A stretch of 64,000 nucleotides of DNA from Cristatella mucedo (taxonomy: Eukaryota; Bryozoa; Phylactolaemata; Cristatellidae), in the NCBI GenBank assembly GCA_009760855.2, contig WPIO01000020.1, positions 1,761,001 through 1,825,000 of the forward strand, in the 5' to 3' direction. Under the pieces are notes generated by a model that had not been told where the DNA came from, did not search any database, and saw only the letters and a program-made list of their open reading frames with translations. Position numbers and translations under genes: made by a program. Below are positions 45,463 through 56,599 of this stretch, piece after piece (within the stretch, counting starts at the first letter, position 1; every line of letters starts with the position of its first letter).

Positions 45463-45511
45463 GCTGTGGCTTGTGTAGCGATGGCCAAGCAATCGCTACA
45501 CAAGCCACAGC
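45463..45511. repeat. Perfect 19-bp inverted repeat with 11-nt loop
   Basis: GCTGTGGCTTGTGTAGCGA (45463-45481) and its exact reverse complement (45493-45511). It lies 74 bp after the 105-bp foldback. Confidence 0.9.
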
Positions 45512-45637
45512 CACTCAGTGTTCAGTATTCGCTAACAGCAGCCAGTTGCAGCTCAGCCGGCCATCTGAATTTTAATATTGGTTCATAACTCCAGGCCAAT
45601 TGCAGAGCAGCCCTCCATACTTTTTTGTGCGGTTCAG

Positions 45638-45640
<3 letters not shown>

Positions 45641-45670
<30 letters not shown>
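45641..45670. repeat. (AT)n microsatellite
   Basis: Pure AT run of about 30 bp. Confidence 0.9.
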
Positions 45671-45672
<2 letters not shown>

Positions 45673-45719
45673 CACGCACACATATTTCTACAACCGGGTC
45701 ATCAAAATTTATGTGTCGT

Positions 45720-46540
45720 TTTGGACAGCTGCCTCAATTTTTAAAGCTTCATTCAGAAGACTGCTTCCACAGTTAGCATCACATCCGATCCTTATCTAAG
45801 ATTAGGAGCTGCCTTCCACAGTGTTTTGCCAAAAATGCCTCTAGCCCCTTAGTTCTATTTCGGCTTGATTGTTGTAATTTCCTTTTGGCTGGGCTACCAA
45901 AAAAGCAACTAGGCCACTGCAGCTGGCCATTAATATAGCTGCAAGGCTAGTTTGCAAGTCCCAGAGGTTTGACCACGTGTCTCCTTTGCTAAAAGAGCTA
46001 GAATGGCTGCCGGTTGATCAACGGATACAGAGAAAAGTTCCTACGCTGATCCACAAGGCCCACCGTGGCTTGGCTCCTCCGTACCTAGCTGTACATGCTG
46101 TACCTAGCTGAACTGCTGCACCAGTTTCAGCCTCTTCGCGCCCTCAGGTTCTGTATGGACACTAAATTAGCTTTTCCATCCGTCCGCTTAAAGACCGTTG
46201 GCGACCGAAGCTTTAGCTCTGCAGGTCTTAGACTGTGGAACTCGCTTCCACAATTCTTACGCAACGACAACTACTCTCCTGCTGCCGACTATGGCTCATC
46301 CCTTTCAGCGGTCCTGAGCTGCTATCTCCATGCTACTCACTACCTCAACTGCTCTCCTGGCTCTGCTATGCTTCCCACTTTCTCTTTGTTGCGTGAGATG
46401 AAATCTGTTGGCTACCGAATGCGTATTAAAAGCCGCTTAGTCTGTGAGTTCGCTATACAAAACTCTATTGCATAAAACCCACATAGTCTTTATGGCTTTG
46501 TCGAGTTACAGACGGAGAGATTGCATCTGGCCAAGAAGAC
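45720..46540 (+). mobile_element. LINE family 2, C-terminal RT plus 3'UTR
   Basis: Frame from 46095 reads ELLHQFQPLRALRFCMDTKL, then FSSAGLRLWNSLPQFLRNDN. Upstream frames are shifted. Ends in GGCTTTGTCGAGTTACAGAC. Confidence 0.85.
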
Positions 46541-46739
46541 ATATGACTGGATTTCGTAGATTTAAAAGGCCGACTTAGTGGCCGCATTTAGCTATTCAGC
46601 TCCAACTGTAGAGGCTGCTAATTCGAGATTGTGGCAGTCTAGCCTTGAGAGAAACAGGTAGAAACAAATCTTCAGCCGTCACAAGAGGTAAGTAGCATCC
46701 AATCCTGAACAGTCATAGTGACTTGCTGTATATTGGGTC

Positions 46740-46945
46740 AGCAGCACTGTGACAGCATACTACTCCGGTGGAAGTCGCCGAAGGAGAACGCGGACCCATC
46801 AATGGACTTTTATATTCTCCAGGGCTAGGGTTGGACATCGCGGCCACCAGCTCTCGCGTGGCATCCTGCGATTTGTAATACACTGCACGCCGTGTTGTCG
46901 ATTCGATCTTCTGGTGAGCAACTGAGCACTTACGTCTCACATGTA
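46740..46945. repeat. Dispersed repeat, copy 1 (related to the foldback arm)
   Basis: CATACTACTCCGGTGGAAGT and GGAGAACGCGGACCC match the foldback right arm. It continues with TATATTCTC, CACCAGCTC and GCGATTTGTAATACACTGC, shared with the copy at 48080. Confidence 0.7.
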
Positions 46946-46949
46946 GCAA

Positions 46950-49750
46950 TGGCCTCAAGAATAGAATTAGGACAGCACGAGGTGTCGATTACGGCAGCAA
47001 CCGGTACGCCGGCATATGGGGAGCAGACGTACCCAGACTACGTTCAAATCGCTGATAAGATGTGCCAAGAGAGGAATATCTGTTAGAGGAATCCGGAAGA
47101 GAGAGACCATGCTCATAAGCATCTTTCAGGGTATGCACTATTCCCAACTCCAGATGAAGACAGCACCGAGAAAACCGCCGGACATCCCAGTAGAGGATAT
47201 CATATCTCTTGTACGCAGGCTTTTTTTATTTACTTCTGCTTCTCCGACTACGAATCTGAACTACGTATGCAGTGAAGATTCCTGCTCAGGCCGCATTTAT
47301 ACGAGCTTTGATGCTGAATCTAGTAAGAAGGCGAGTTCTTTGCTATCAGACGTGCCTGGGCCATAAGTGCCTACCACGAAGCCACCAGAGCGGCAGGACA
47401 CGGCAGTAGGAGTAGCCTGTGGCGGCAGCATGCGAGGTATCGGCTTGCAAGGCAGCCATTTGCGCGGCGGAAGCAGCGAGGCGGCGGACGAGATGGCGAC
47501 GATCCGAGAGGCGGCTGTCCGCCAGACGTGGAAGGCATCAGTGGCGGAGGTTACCGAGACGGCGCCAGCCACTGGCAGCGAGACGGCTGGCTGCCAGATG
47601 ACGCTCAGTACTGAGGCTGCGGTAGCAAGCGACGATAGCCAGCCCGAGGAAAGAAGCTATCGCGGCGGCGATTAAAGCCGGCAATCGTGAAAGTAGCCGT
47701 CCATGCGACGGTAGATAACCAAGAAGCTGTAGAGGGAGGAGGCACGTGCCTAATCTCTTGCTGTGGGGAACGGGTGCTGGCTATGCGCCAGCGATGCCTT
47801 AAAGCGTGTGGCCTACGTAGCATAGGCTGGTAGTTAAAGACCACGCTTTGGCACGTCTCGTCCGAGCAGCCTTAACGTGGCCTGCATGCCAGCGAAGACC
47901 CGGTCTTTATCCGGAGCTTCCGGCTCTTCTTTATTTGTCTTGCTAGCCCAAATTAGCGACTGACGCTTTCGCTGAGCAGCTTTTAGGTGAGGGGCATTGA
48001 CTGTCTAGCTTACGTCCGATGCAACGTGCGATATGCGACCGATGGTCTGTCTGCTTCTCAGGGAAAGAAAGGGTTTTGCGTCCGCTGTACTGTGGGACAG
48101 CATGCGACTCCGACGGAAGTCATATAAGGAGAACAGCAGACCCGCTAAATATATTTTATATTCTCTCTGGTTATTGTCGGTCATCATGGCCACTAGCTCC
48201 TGCATGGCTTCTTACGATTTGTAATACACTGCCTGCAGTGTTTTTGATCTTCTGGGGTGAAACTGCTCACATATTTACTCATACATAATGCTGAATTATA
48301 CTTGTAAGTATTAGCCAGTCGTTAAAAAGGACGTCCCGCTACGACGGTGATCGCATTAAAATGTCTCTAATTATATTTCAGTCACTTATACTTCAAGTAC
48401 TTATGGGACGTCATGTGAGAGAAAGTTCAATCTTCGTTTAAGGGAGTTTTAGTCGACATTCAGGACTTTAATTTAGCAACACAATGCAGAATATTACTCG
48501 CCGCACTGGTTCCAACGGCGTCTGTTTTCAAGTCCATCAGGATAACACTCTGTTACCAGCTCTCGTCTACAAAACATTTTTTGAATTAGGTTCCCTATCT
48601 GAAAGGCCCTGTAGATGCCGAAGGGAGCAATGCGCCGGCCCAAAGTGTAATTAACATGTTAATCCAGTTCATTAGGATACGAAAAAGGCCACACCATCTG
48701 TTATCGACTTTTCCAAGTCGTCTAATTGCCTTACCGCACCATTGTCGTCATGGCCTTCAGTCGCTCTACCTTGACAGTGCTAAGCTAGGGTCTGCATGAA
48801 GAAACATTTTTTTGCTAGGATTGCACAATCATCACTTCTGATTTGCGACTGATTTTTTTTATATTTTATACGAGCGGCAAAGTATTTTCTCACAATATTG
48901 TAATTACGCAATCTCTGCTTTTGCCAAATTAGTTTGTTGCCTCGTACAATTGAAAAAATGATTCTCTTAAACGGTGACTTTCGGGAATCCAACAAGAAAT
49001 TAAGTTCCACATTATAAAGAGCCTATTTGTAAGTTCTGTCTGGATGTCCCCTCACAAGTTCAGTATTTAATCATATTATACGCTTAATCCGTGATTGACG
49101 AGAAGAAGAGAAGTTCGAAAACACCTACAGGGATTATGGATTATGAGTCATTTCGTACCAATGATATCCACGTTGTGCGGCAGATATCGGACCAACCAGT
49201 AGTAACCAAGCCCAAAAATAATTATTGATGAAGCTATAAGCATGTTAGTTATAAATTAATTGTGGTTTTAAATTTATGTTTGCAATGGTCCAGAATCAAA
49301 TCAAGAACCCCTAAATAGTCCTTAGCATAGCTGATACGGCTAGGTTTAGCACGGAAGGGTAAACTGCCTGCTATGGGTAGAGTGCTCGTGGCAGAAAGTT
49401 CACTAAGGTCGCCAGCAAATAGAAAGGGAAACCTGGGCAAAGTATTTTAGTAGATGTAAGGCGCAAGGCTGTGGCTAAGATGGTTAAAATCCTTTAAGTG
49501 TCTGTCTGAAGGTGCGGGGTGGGCTGCAACAGCTGATCAAGTCCAGTATTTACATGAATACGCAGACCTATTCTTTAAGTACTTCGGTGGTAGGAAGACT
49601 ACAGCGAATGCGCCGTAGTACTGATGGAACCAAGAGTTCATACTCAAAAAAGTTGGAACGTATCTCCGTCTGTAATCACTATAACCACACCAAGCCAGAA
49701 AGACTAGTGGATGTTACAGTGAAGCATTTATTTTCTGTACGGAGTTTAAA
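46950..49750. other. No recognisable gene; weakly coding-looking GC-rich stretch at 47300-47850
   Basis: The 47300-47850 part has open frames on both strands with Arg/Ser/Pro/Ala-rich translations and no known domain. The rest is AT-rich unique DNA plus the dispersed repeat at 48080. Confidence 0.4.
48080..48290. repeat. Dispersed repeat, copy 2
   Basis: GCATGCGACTCCGACGGAAG, GGAGAACAGCAGACCC, TTATATTCTC and ACGATTTGTAATACACTGCC in the same order as copy 1 at 46740. Confidence 0.7.
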
Positions 49751-49759
49751 GCCTTTGCA

Positions 49760-49929
49760 AAGTGATTCTCAACCTTCCCTAATACAGAGTCCCTTTAATA
49801 CAGTTTCTCATGCTGTGGCGACCCCCAAAAAATAAAACTATTGTGTGAAAAATGCGGAAATGCGTGTTTTCCTATGGTTTTAGGAGACCCCCGGTGAAAG
49901 GGTCGTGACCCGCAGGTTGAGAACCGCTG
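49760..49929 (-). mobile_element. SPIN-like non-autonomous hAT element (MITE)
   Basis: About 170 bp with imperfect terminal inverted repeats: left AGTGATTCTCAACCTTCC, right (reverse complement) CAGCGGTTCTCAACCTGC. The interior has GTGGCGACCCCC, AAATGCGTGTTTTCCTATGG and GAAAGGGTCGTGACCC. Ends, length and interior agree with the SPIN (Space Invader) hAT MITEs known from tetrapods and some invertebrates. The flanks (CCTTTGCA and CCTCAGCG) are only weakly alike, so no clean 8-bp target duplication is seen. Confidence 0.75.
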
Positions 49930-50039
49930 CCTCAGCGGCTTCCGGTGTGAGTACGGTAGCCAACGTACCTAAGCCTCCTTTTTGTACCAGCCGATCAATA
50001 ATAATAATAATAATATAATAATCAATAAAAACCCCGTCA

Positions 50040-50420
50040 CTCCAGCTCATGCAGCAAAGAGGAAGTGAGTAGCATGGAGGGGAGGTCAGCTGAGCAGTTT
50101 AGGTAGGGTGGAAGTAGCAGTTCCGGATAGCTGGTTAAGGATATGCCACGGTCACAGGGAGAGGAGAAGATGTCGTTATGTAAGAATCGTGAAAGTGAGT
50201 TCCACAGTCGAGGATCTTCGGAGCAAAAGCTTCTGCCACCAACGGTCTTTAACCAAAGGAAAGGAGCAACTAATTCATCACTCGCAAATTATTCCAAGGC
50301 ACGAGGAGGCTGAAAATGGTGTTGGGTTTTATGGAGCCGGTAATGGCGGACGGGCCTTTTGAGTCCGAGTAATGATTTGGCTCTGTATGGATTGACTTTT
50401 ACCAGGAAGTCATCGTAAAT
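50040..50420 (-). mobile_element. LINE family 2 fragment
   Basis: Reverse-strand match to the family 2 segment around AGAATCGTGAAAGTGAGTTC and AACGGTCTTTAACCAAAGGA. Preceded by an (AAT)n tract. Confidence 0.65.
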
Positions 50421-50677
50421 CCCTCAGCGATAGAGAAAAATGGCTATATCTGCTGGATTTCTTTATCGATCTTGCCGTGCTATATCAGCCAAAATATGGC
50501 AGCCCAAAAGATAATTATTAGTGGTTACGGAATTATAACCTACGAGTAGCGGGTAAGACGATTATTCAGTTGTGACGCAGGCTGCAATTAAGGAAATACC
50601 CGATGCTCAGCTATTGGTGCGTACCTGTATTTCAGTGGCAGAGCAAGCAAGCACTCACACGCACTTACGCACTTACG

Positions 50678-50681
<4 letters not shown>

Positions 50682-50724
<43 letters not shown>

Positions 50725-50735
50725 AGACACACACA
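50682..50735. repeat. (CA)n microsatellite
   Basis: CA run with an ACAGAC variant end. Confidence 0.93.
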
Positions 50736-50792
50736 CCTGTACGTACACAAGAACTGTAAGGATAAAATGTAGGCCATACGCACAAATCTGCT

Positions 50793-50935
50793 GCTCGGTT
50801 TTGGTTTAAGGGTTAAGGTGCTCGCCTTTGATGACCGAGGACTCAAGGGCTCGAGCCCTGCGGTTTGTGTGAAGCGCCTGGATAGAGATTGAGCTCCCCT
50901 TAGGGCGCTATACAAGTGAATGATTATAATTAATC
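50793..50935 (+). mobile_element. SINE family B
   Basis: A box GGTTTAAGGGTTAAGG, B box GGGCTCGAGCCC, tail GAAGCGCCTGGATAGAGATT with GGGCGCTATACAAGTGAATG. The hairpin is close to that of the CR1 copies. Confidence 0.8.
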
Positions 50936-50939
50936 TCTC

Positions 50940-51120
50940 CCTAGGAACAATTTTTAGCACATCCTTTCCAGCCGTCCTCGGGTGCAATTTCCACGCTACT
51001 CACTACCTCAGCTGCCCTCCTGATTCAGCTGCCGTGCTTTTTGCTTTTGCATCTCGCGTCTCTCTTAGTATCCAGCGTGTGATTAGCTGGAAACGCCAGA
51101 CGTAGGCTAAAACCGAGCAT
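50940..51120 (+). mobile_element. LINE family 2 fragment
   Basis: CCAGCCGTCCTCGGGTGCAA...CACGCTACTCACTACCTCAG is the family 2 segment coding for SAVLSC.FHATHYL. Confidence 0.65.
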
Positions 51121-51129
51121 TCGCAGCTG

Positions 51130-52240
51130 GCGAGCATTCTTTTAGCCGCTGCCAATTCGCATTACCGCCAGGGCTTTCCCTACAACAAAAGGGAGGGTTT
51201 CTCAGAGATCCACCAGCCACATTTTGCGATAGCCTTTAGGCAAGTTATAAGTCACATCCGGGCCCGCACCCAGGGGTTAAAAGGTCGCTTGCGCTCACTA
51301 TCTAAGAGCCGGATGCCGCTCGTGGCGATGCCGACGCTGCGAGAGACTGCTTCCCTATTTATTGCAAGCGCCAGCGTACGGCTACCGACGGAGGCTGCTG
51401 TGAGATCGCCATTTCGCGATCGGCATCGGCAATTGGGCTGCCCGAGTCGTCTCCAATTCCCCAACCGCAGCAGCAGGCCAGTCAGAATGTTGACCTAATT
51501 CAAGCAGCTCTACAGGGCCGTCAAGTGGGCTCGGACCTTGGATGTTAACCCTTCGTCGAGTCTCCCTGAGATCCGCGATGCACAATTATCTCACCATAAA
51601 GCGACGCTGCGACTCCTGCCAGGCTCTCTCGCATCTCTCGGCGGCGCCGGCTGTGCGCCGGCTGTGCGCCAGAGGCTCGCGATGCGAACCCGGTCGCATT
51701 GCGCGCCTCCAGTGATGCTGCACGGCTGCAGGTTGTTTTGCTGCTAGATCCACAATTGCTCGAGTTTCTCTGGATGCGTACAACAGGGCTCACGGAGCCA
51801 CGCGAGCGAGCTCTAACGCCCAGACACTGGCTTGTCTGGTGCCAGCCTGCGCAGCACAGGCAGCTGCCGGGCCCGCTCTCGCTGCGCCGGCCGCCCGCGA
51901 GCTCTCGCTGACGACGTTCTCACGACGAGTCAGCCGTCCCGCGGACCGAGAACTGCAGAATGTTTAGGACGGCGGCTTTTTTCTCTCTCGCTGACGCTGC
52001 ACTCTCATAAGTCTGTTTATCGAGACATTCGCTATTTGTAAAGGCGGCCTAGCTCCTCATTTTTTCACTCACCTATCGTCTGCTAGATCGTCTCTTCGTC
52101 CTACTCAAGCGCTTATGTTAGCACGCACGACCTTTCCCGCCTCCATTTTCAAAGCCGAAGCGCAGGACCGAGCTGCTCGAGCTGCACGCACGAGCTCACT
52201 CGGCCCACGGCCCACGTGATGGTCCGGGTGAGCTCCTCGT
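51130..52240. other. GC-rich unique DNA without a recognised gene
   Basis: Contains an imperfect tandem GGCTGTGCGCC (51648-51668). Open frames on both strands are short and not conserved to my eye. Confidence 0.35.
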
Positions 52241-52256
52241 GGCCCGATTAAATCAA

Positions 52257-52257
52257 G

Positions 52258-52292
<35 letters not shown>

Positions 52293-52386
52293 CCTCTCCC
52301 TCTCTCTCTCTCTCTCTTGCTCTCTCACCTCCTCCCTCTCCCCTCCTCTCTCTCTCTCTCTCTCCCTCTCGCTTTCTCTCTCCCTC
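52257..52386. repeat. (CT)n/(CCCT)n microsatellite
   Basis: CT-rich tract with CCTC interruptions. Confidence 0.93.
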
Positions 52387-52461
52387 TGTGCATTTACGTT
52401 ACTCCAAGTTTAAGAGCTTTAAAGATCCACCACGAGACTTCTGGCCCGGAACCGACGAGCG

Positions 52462-52465
<4 letters not shown>

Positions 52466-52541
<76 letters not shown>

Positions 52542-52570
52542 TACTATATATATATTCCTATATATATGTA
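52466..52570. repeat. (TA)n microsatellite
   Basis: Long TA run with a few CA and TT interruptions. Confidence 0.95.
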
Positions 52571-52949
52571 TTTATATTGCCGAAAATATATGAGGACGTT
52601 TAATCAGCCAACTTTTAAACTTAACTACGAAATTCATGGAATGGAATCTCTATCCGGCTAGGCGTACGTAATTCTCTTGAGTAGTTTACAAAAAAAGTTT
52701 AAGGGTACGGTTGCGTTAAGCAAACATTCTAGTTTATCTGATCTCATATCACGGAGTAAGAGAATAGCGAATGGCCTTGGCTGTTTGACGTTGGCACAGA
52801 GTGGTTGCTTGCACCAACTAGGTGCACTTTTTTTGCATCTGTGCTCCATTTACACATGGACATGCGAAAAAGAACTCACTGGAAATATCGGTTAAGATAT
52901 GCGAGGCCTACAACGCATACTTTGGCATGCTTGTCGAAGATCAAGGCAA

Positions 52950-53065
52950 GCCTGATAGATAGCTGCAAGGGCTGTGAGTGCGCCGTAGAAAACTCTCCTG
53001 CGTAACACCCACTTAGTCTTTGTGGCTTTGTGGAGTTACAGACGGAGAACAATTGCATGCACTTA
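52950..53065 (+). mobile_element. LINE family 2 3' end
   Basis: CCCACTTAGTCTTTGTGGCT then TTGTGGAGTTACAGACGGAG, the 3'UTR also seen at 46480 and 21119. Confidence 0.7.
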
Positions 53066-53419
53066 CTTTCATTTCATTTTCACTTGCACACTCTGCAACA
53101 TAAGTCTTTAAGGTAAGGTGAACAGTTGCCAGAGAGTCGTGAAGTTTTCTATTCCAAGAATTCGGCAGAGACCACTCGAGCGACTGCTACTTCGGCGAGA
53201 ATGAGCCTTCGAAGCGTACAGCAGACGCCCGAGTGTTGCCTCCCATCCACGCGTTCCTTCATCTAATGGCCCTAGTGCGACAGTGCTGCTCTGAGCTCCC
53301 GCTCTTAACTACTTCGGAGAGGAATCGGTCAGTTCAGGAGAATTAGTAGCAGCAAGTCAGACAGCGAAGAGAAGAAGATATTGTAGATCCCGACTCCAAT
53401 CCCACAAACGCAGCTGAGG

Positions 53420-53830
53420 AGAGCAAGCCATACTTTCCAACCAGAAAGACGTCAAAGATCTGATCAGAGACTTTGATCTGTCCAAGTTCATTGCTGAGCT
53501 TGCAACATCTAAGCTGAAGGATTATACCTTGTTGGATGAAAGTGTGAAAGCAACAGAGGGGAGAAAGCGTCAGCGACTTTTTCCAAACTTCTTCAGTCAA
53601 AAAGATCGCCTGTGCTTCTGCTGTACTGCTTCGTAAGGAGCTCAAGAACCCACCTCTCACTACCGCTTACTCCGTGAAACTCAAAGAGGATCACACTCAA
53701 GGATGTCAACTTGCTGCTGAGTGCCTTGGAGTATGGCAAATATGGCTGGGTAGTCATTGAGAACGTCAAAACGGGGTAAATCCTGCCGGGCATATAATGC
53801 GGTTTCACGAAGTTTCCTTCTTTTCGTTGC
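53420..53830 (+). pseudogene. Decayed transposon-associated protein (uncharacterised TE family)
   Basis: KDVKDLIRDFDLSKFIAELA, then KLKDYTLLD and FPNFFSQKDRLCFC in one frame, SLKDVNLLLSALEYGKYGWV in another, and GFTKFPSF after a stop. This order of blocks occurs in a widespread invertebrate protein family associated with transposons (D/N-L-V-R-D-L-x-LSK ... Y-x-K-Y-x-W ... GGxTKxxCF). Several frameshifts and stops. The match is from memory of the family pattern. Confidence 0.5.
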
Positions 53831-54186
53831 AACAGCAGGGTGAGCTACGCTGCAGCGGACCTTTGGAGCCCTCAGCTCTTCATGCGTTCAGAACTTCACT
53901 CGGCTGGAACTTGACTTCAACCTTCAACCTCAACCTTCAATCTTCAACCTCGGCTGGAACCTGGCTTCAACTGGCTTCAACCGGAACTTCACTCGGCAGG
54001 AGACGGGTGAACTTACTTACATAGTTTCAGACATATCGCCGTAGATACCCGAAATAATCTCAAGACTTGAGCAAGATTAGTGTGCACAGCAAAACGAGGA
54101 GCAGGCTCTCCTGAACTATTGTAAAAGCTATTTAATCTCGCCTCCTGATATAGAGCGCTCTAACGTGCGTTCGTGTTCGTTGCAGA

Positions 54187-54310
54187 ATTCTTGATATTAC
54201 TTACCATTGCTCACCATTCAATTGCATTTCCCTTTGCAGCAAATGTAAAGTGCCTAGAGAGAGATTGAGTTCTCTGAGGGCGTTTTATCAAGTGCATTAT
54301 TATTGTAATT
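54187..54310 (+). mobile_element. CR1 LINE 3' tail
   Basis: CAAATGTAAAGTGCCTAGAG, AGAGATTGAGTTCTCTGAGG, then ATTATTATTG. Confidence 0.8.
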
Positions 54311-54967
54311 ATATTATCGTGAATGCGACTAATCAGGACCGTTACTCGCTTCGTCTCACTTCTGCAGTCGTAAGTGCCCTACGTTCGGTTACACAATCGA
54401 TGGGGTCATCTATGGGGTCAATCAGACAAGCCGGCGAAATCCAGCACAAGACAGGGCTCTGACTACACCTGCTGACAAACTTTTCGAGCACAGTGAAAAA
54501 TTAAGTCTTCGCGAGTCTGAACAGGAAGTCCAATCCATTTGCTTTTCTGACGCGCCGATATAGACTGTGCAGCAAGGTCGTAACCGTGCGAAGTTCGCAG
54601 ACAACAGGGGGTGGGAAGATCACAGGACTGCATCCACCAAGTTGAAATTTCAAAGCAGCCATCGCAGAGGATGCCACATACGGAACAACGGAACACCGCA
54701 GAAGACGTTTTCCTACGTAGGCTACGTACCGCACATGAAGATGAGCCATCGAAACGCGAGATAGAAATACATGAGGAGTCTTCTCCGTCATCGTAGAGGA
54801 CACACGTATGACACCTATAGCAGTGTTGCCGAACCGAACTAGAGAACAACGTGGTTGCTCAATGAGCAAGTAAAGAGAAGGCTGGCTGGCTATCTCGCGC
54901 GAATCTCTGCGCAGACAGCACTAGCAGCACGAGGGCAGATTCGTAGGGCAGCTCGACCAAACGGCAG

Positions 54968-55215
54968 ATCATAAATAATAATGATACATTTTTATAGCGC
55001 TACCTCAGAGAACTCAATCTCTTTCTAGGCACTTTACATTTGCTTCAAAGGAAGCATGATCGAATGGTCAGAGTGGTAGCATGCTCAATGACAACAAGCA
55101 TAACATGTTGGAGGTGACGTGCACACGGTCAGCACGAAAATGTGGTTAGTGGCATCGCGAACAGTGTTAGCGTGCATATGCACACAAAGAATGAATCACA
55201 TAAGTCCAACCCATC
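54968..55215 (-). mobile_element. CR1 LINE 3'UTR tail
   Basis: Reverse copy beginning with AATAATAATG and the hairpin, running through the full 3'UTR. Confidence 0.8.
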
Positions 55216-55892
55216 AGGAATCTCTACAGCCGCTGATCTCGCGGCAAGTTGCAACGTTAGCAGGCCCCACGTTGGCAATAACCGGCACCGGAAGAGCGAG
55301 CGATCGCCGCTACGTGCACCAAATCTCTCAGGGCTAAGGGTCAAGGTCAAGGCTAAGGTACCATGCACCAGGCATCTGAAGCTTACCTACACCAGGGATC
55401 TGCAGCTTAACAGCAGCCATTTCCAGGCTGCTCTCGTTTAAAATCATCATATCTGGCTTATCAAGCCACATGTCGATAGTGTGGTCCGATTTAATGTATA
55501 CGGAGCTTCAACTATGGCCAGCACCTTATCAGTAGCGGGTGTACTCTTGCTGCCGTCGTTGGCCCACTGGAGTTCCAACTTCAGCGTTGCTCTCAGCAGA
55601 ATGCTACTCAGCCGTGGTGCCTTTATTTTGAACCTTTATTTGTGCCTTTATTCGATTATTTTGCTTCAGGCACAAAAATCCCGCCACATTGCATATTAAG
55701 CAATACTAAGCGCTCATCATAAACACACATGCACGTGCATCTAGGCGATACATTTCTTTGACTGCACTGTCTCTATTCATTATTTTATCTGAGAGATCTC
55801 AGCAAGTTGCTCGAGTTCGATGCAATAACGTTCCGAAATTCGCTCAGCTTTGGCTCAGCACCGATTCAAAATTCGCTCAATTTCAGTAGCTA

Positions 55893-55896
<4 letters not shown>

Positions 55897-55986
<90 letters not shown>

Positions 55987-56042
55987 CTGTCTCTGTCTCT
56001 GTCTCTGTCTGTTTCTGTCTCTCCCCCTCTCTGTCTCTCTCG
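55897..56042. repeat. (CT)n microsatellite
   Basis: Nearly pure CT for about 85 bp, then TCTG variants. Confidence 0.95.
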
Positions 56043-56092
56043 GATGCCAAATTTTTGGTATAGCAAGCGGCTACTTCAGCTGTCCGACACTT

Positions 56093-56228
56093 AATAATAA
56101 TTATAATAATATTTGCACTTGATAAAGCGCCCTCAGAGAACTTAATCTCTTTCTAGGCGCTTTACATTTTCTGCAAAGTGATATGCAATAGAATAATAAG
56201 TAAAATCATGCTTAATACAGCGACTAGT
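56093..56228 (-). mobile_element. CR1 LINE 3' tail
   Basis: (AAT)n, GATAAAGCGCCCTCAGAGAA, then TAGGCGCTTTACATTTTCTG, then 60 bp of 3'UTR. Adjoins the large CT microsatellite region. Confidence 0.8.
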
Positions 56229-56318
56229 AAGAGCCCGAATCTAGCCAGGATTGAAAGCCGTGTTTCCGGTCAAGTGTTCGCCAATATTGACATGTAATGA
56301 GACTAGCAGAGTGTATAC

Positions 56319-56361
56319 ACACACACACACACGCGCACACACACACACACGCACGCACGCG

Positions 56362-56428
<67 letters not shown>

Positions 56429-56430
56429 TT
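56319..56430. repeat. (CA)n/(GCAC)n/(TA)n microsatellite
   Basis: CA run with GC interruptions followed by TA, directly beside a SINE B tail. Confidence 0.93.
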
Positions 56431-56434
56431 CATT

Positions 56435-56585
56435 TGTATTACACCGCAAGAGAAGTGACTCTCTATCCAGCGCTTCACGTATGCCTTAGTGCTAGAGCCC
56501 ACGACCTCGGTCTACAAAGGTGAGGGCACATTGACTCCTGCCATCAAAGGCGAGCACCTTGACCCCGGGCCAAACTAGGGGAGCA
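56435..56585 (-). mobile_element. SINE family B, tail next to a CA/TA microsatellite
   Basis: The reverse complement has the head GGTTTGGCCCGGGGTCAAGG, a spacer duplication (CCTTTG twice), a B-box-like GGGCTCTAGC and GAAGCGCTGGATAGAGAG. Confidence 0.7.
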
Positions 56586-56599
56586 TGACTGCTTAGGGT

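Noticed and set aside
47367..47675. 102-residue plus-strand gene
   Set aside because: Ala/Thr/Glu-rich composition with an equally open opposite strand; no recognisable domain or splice context.
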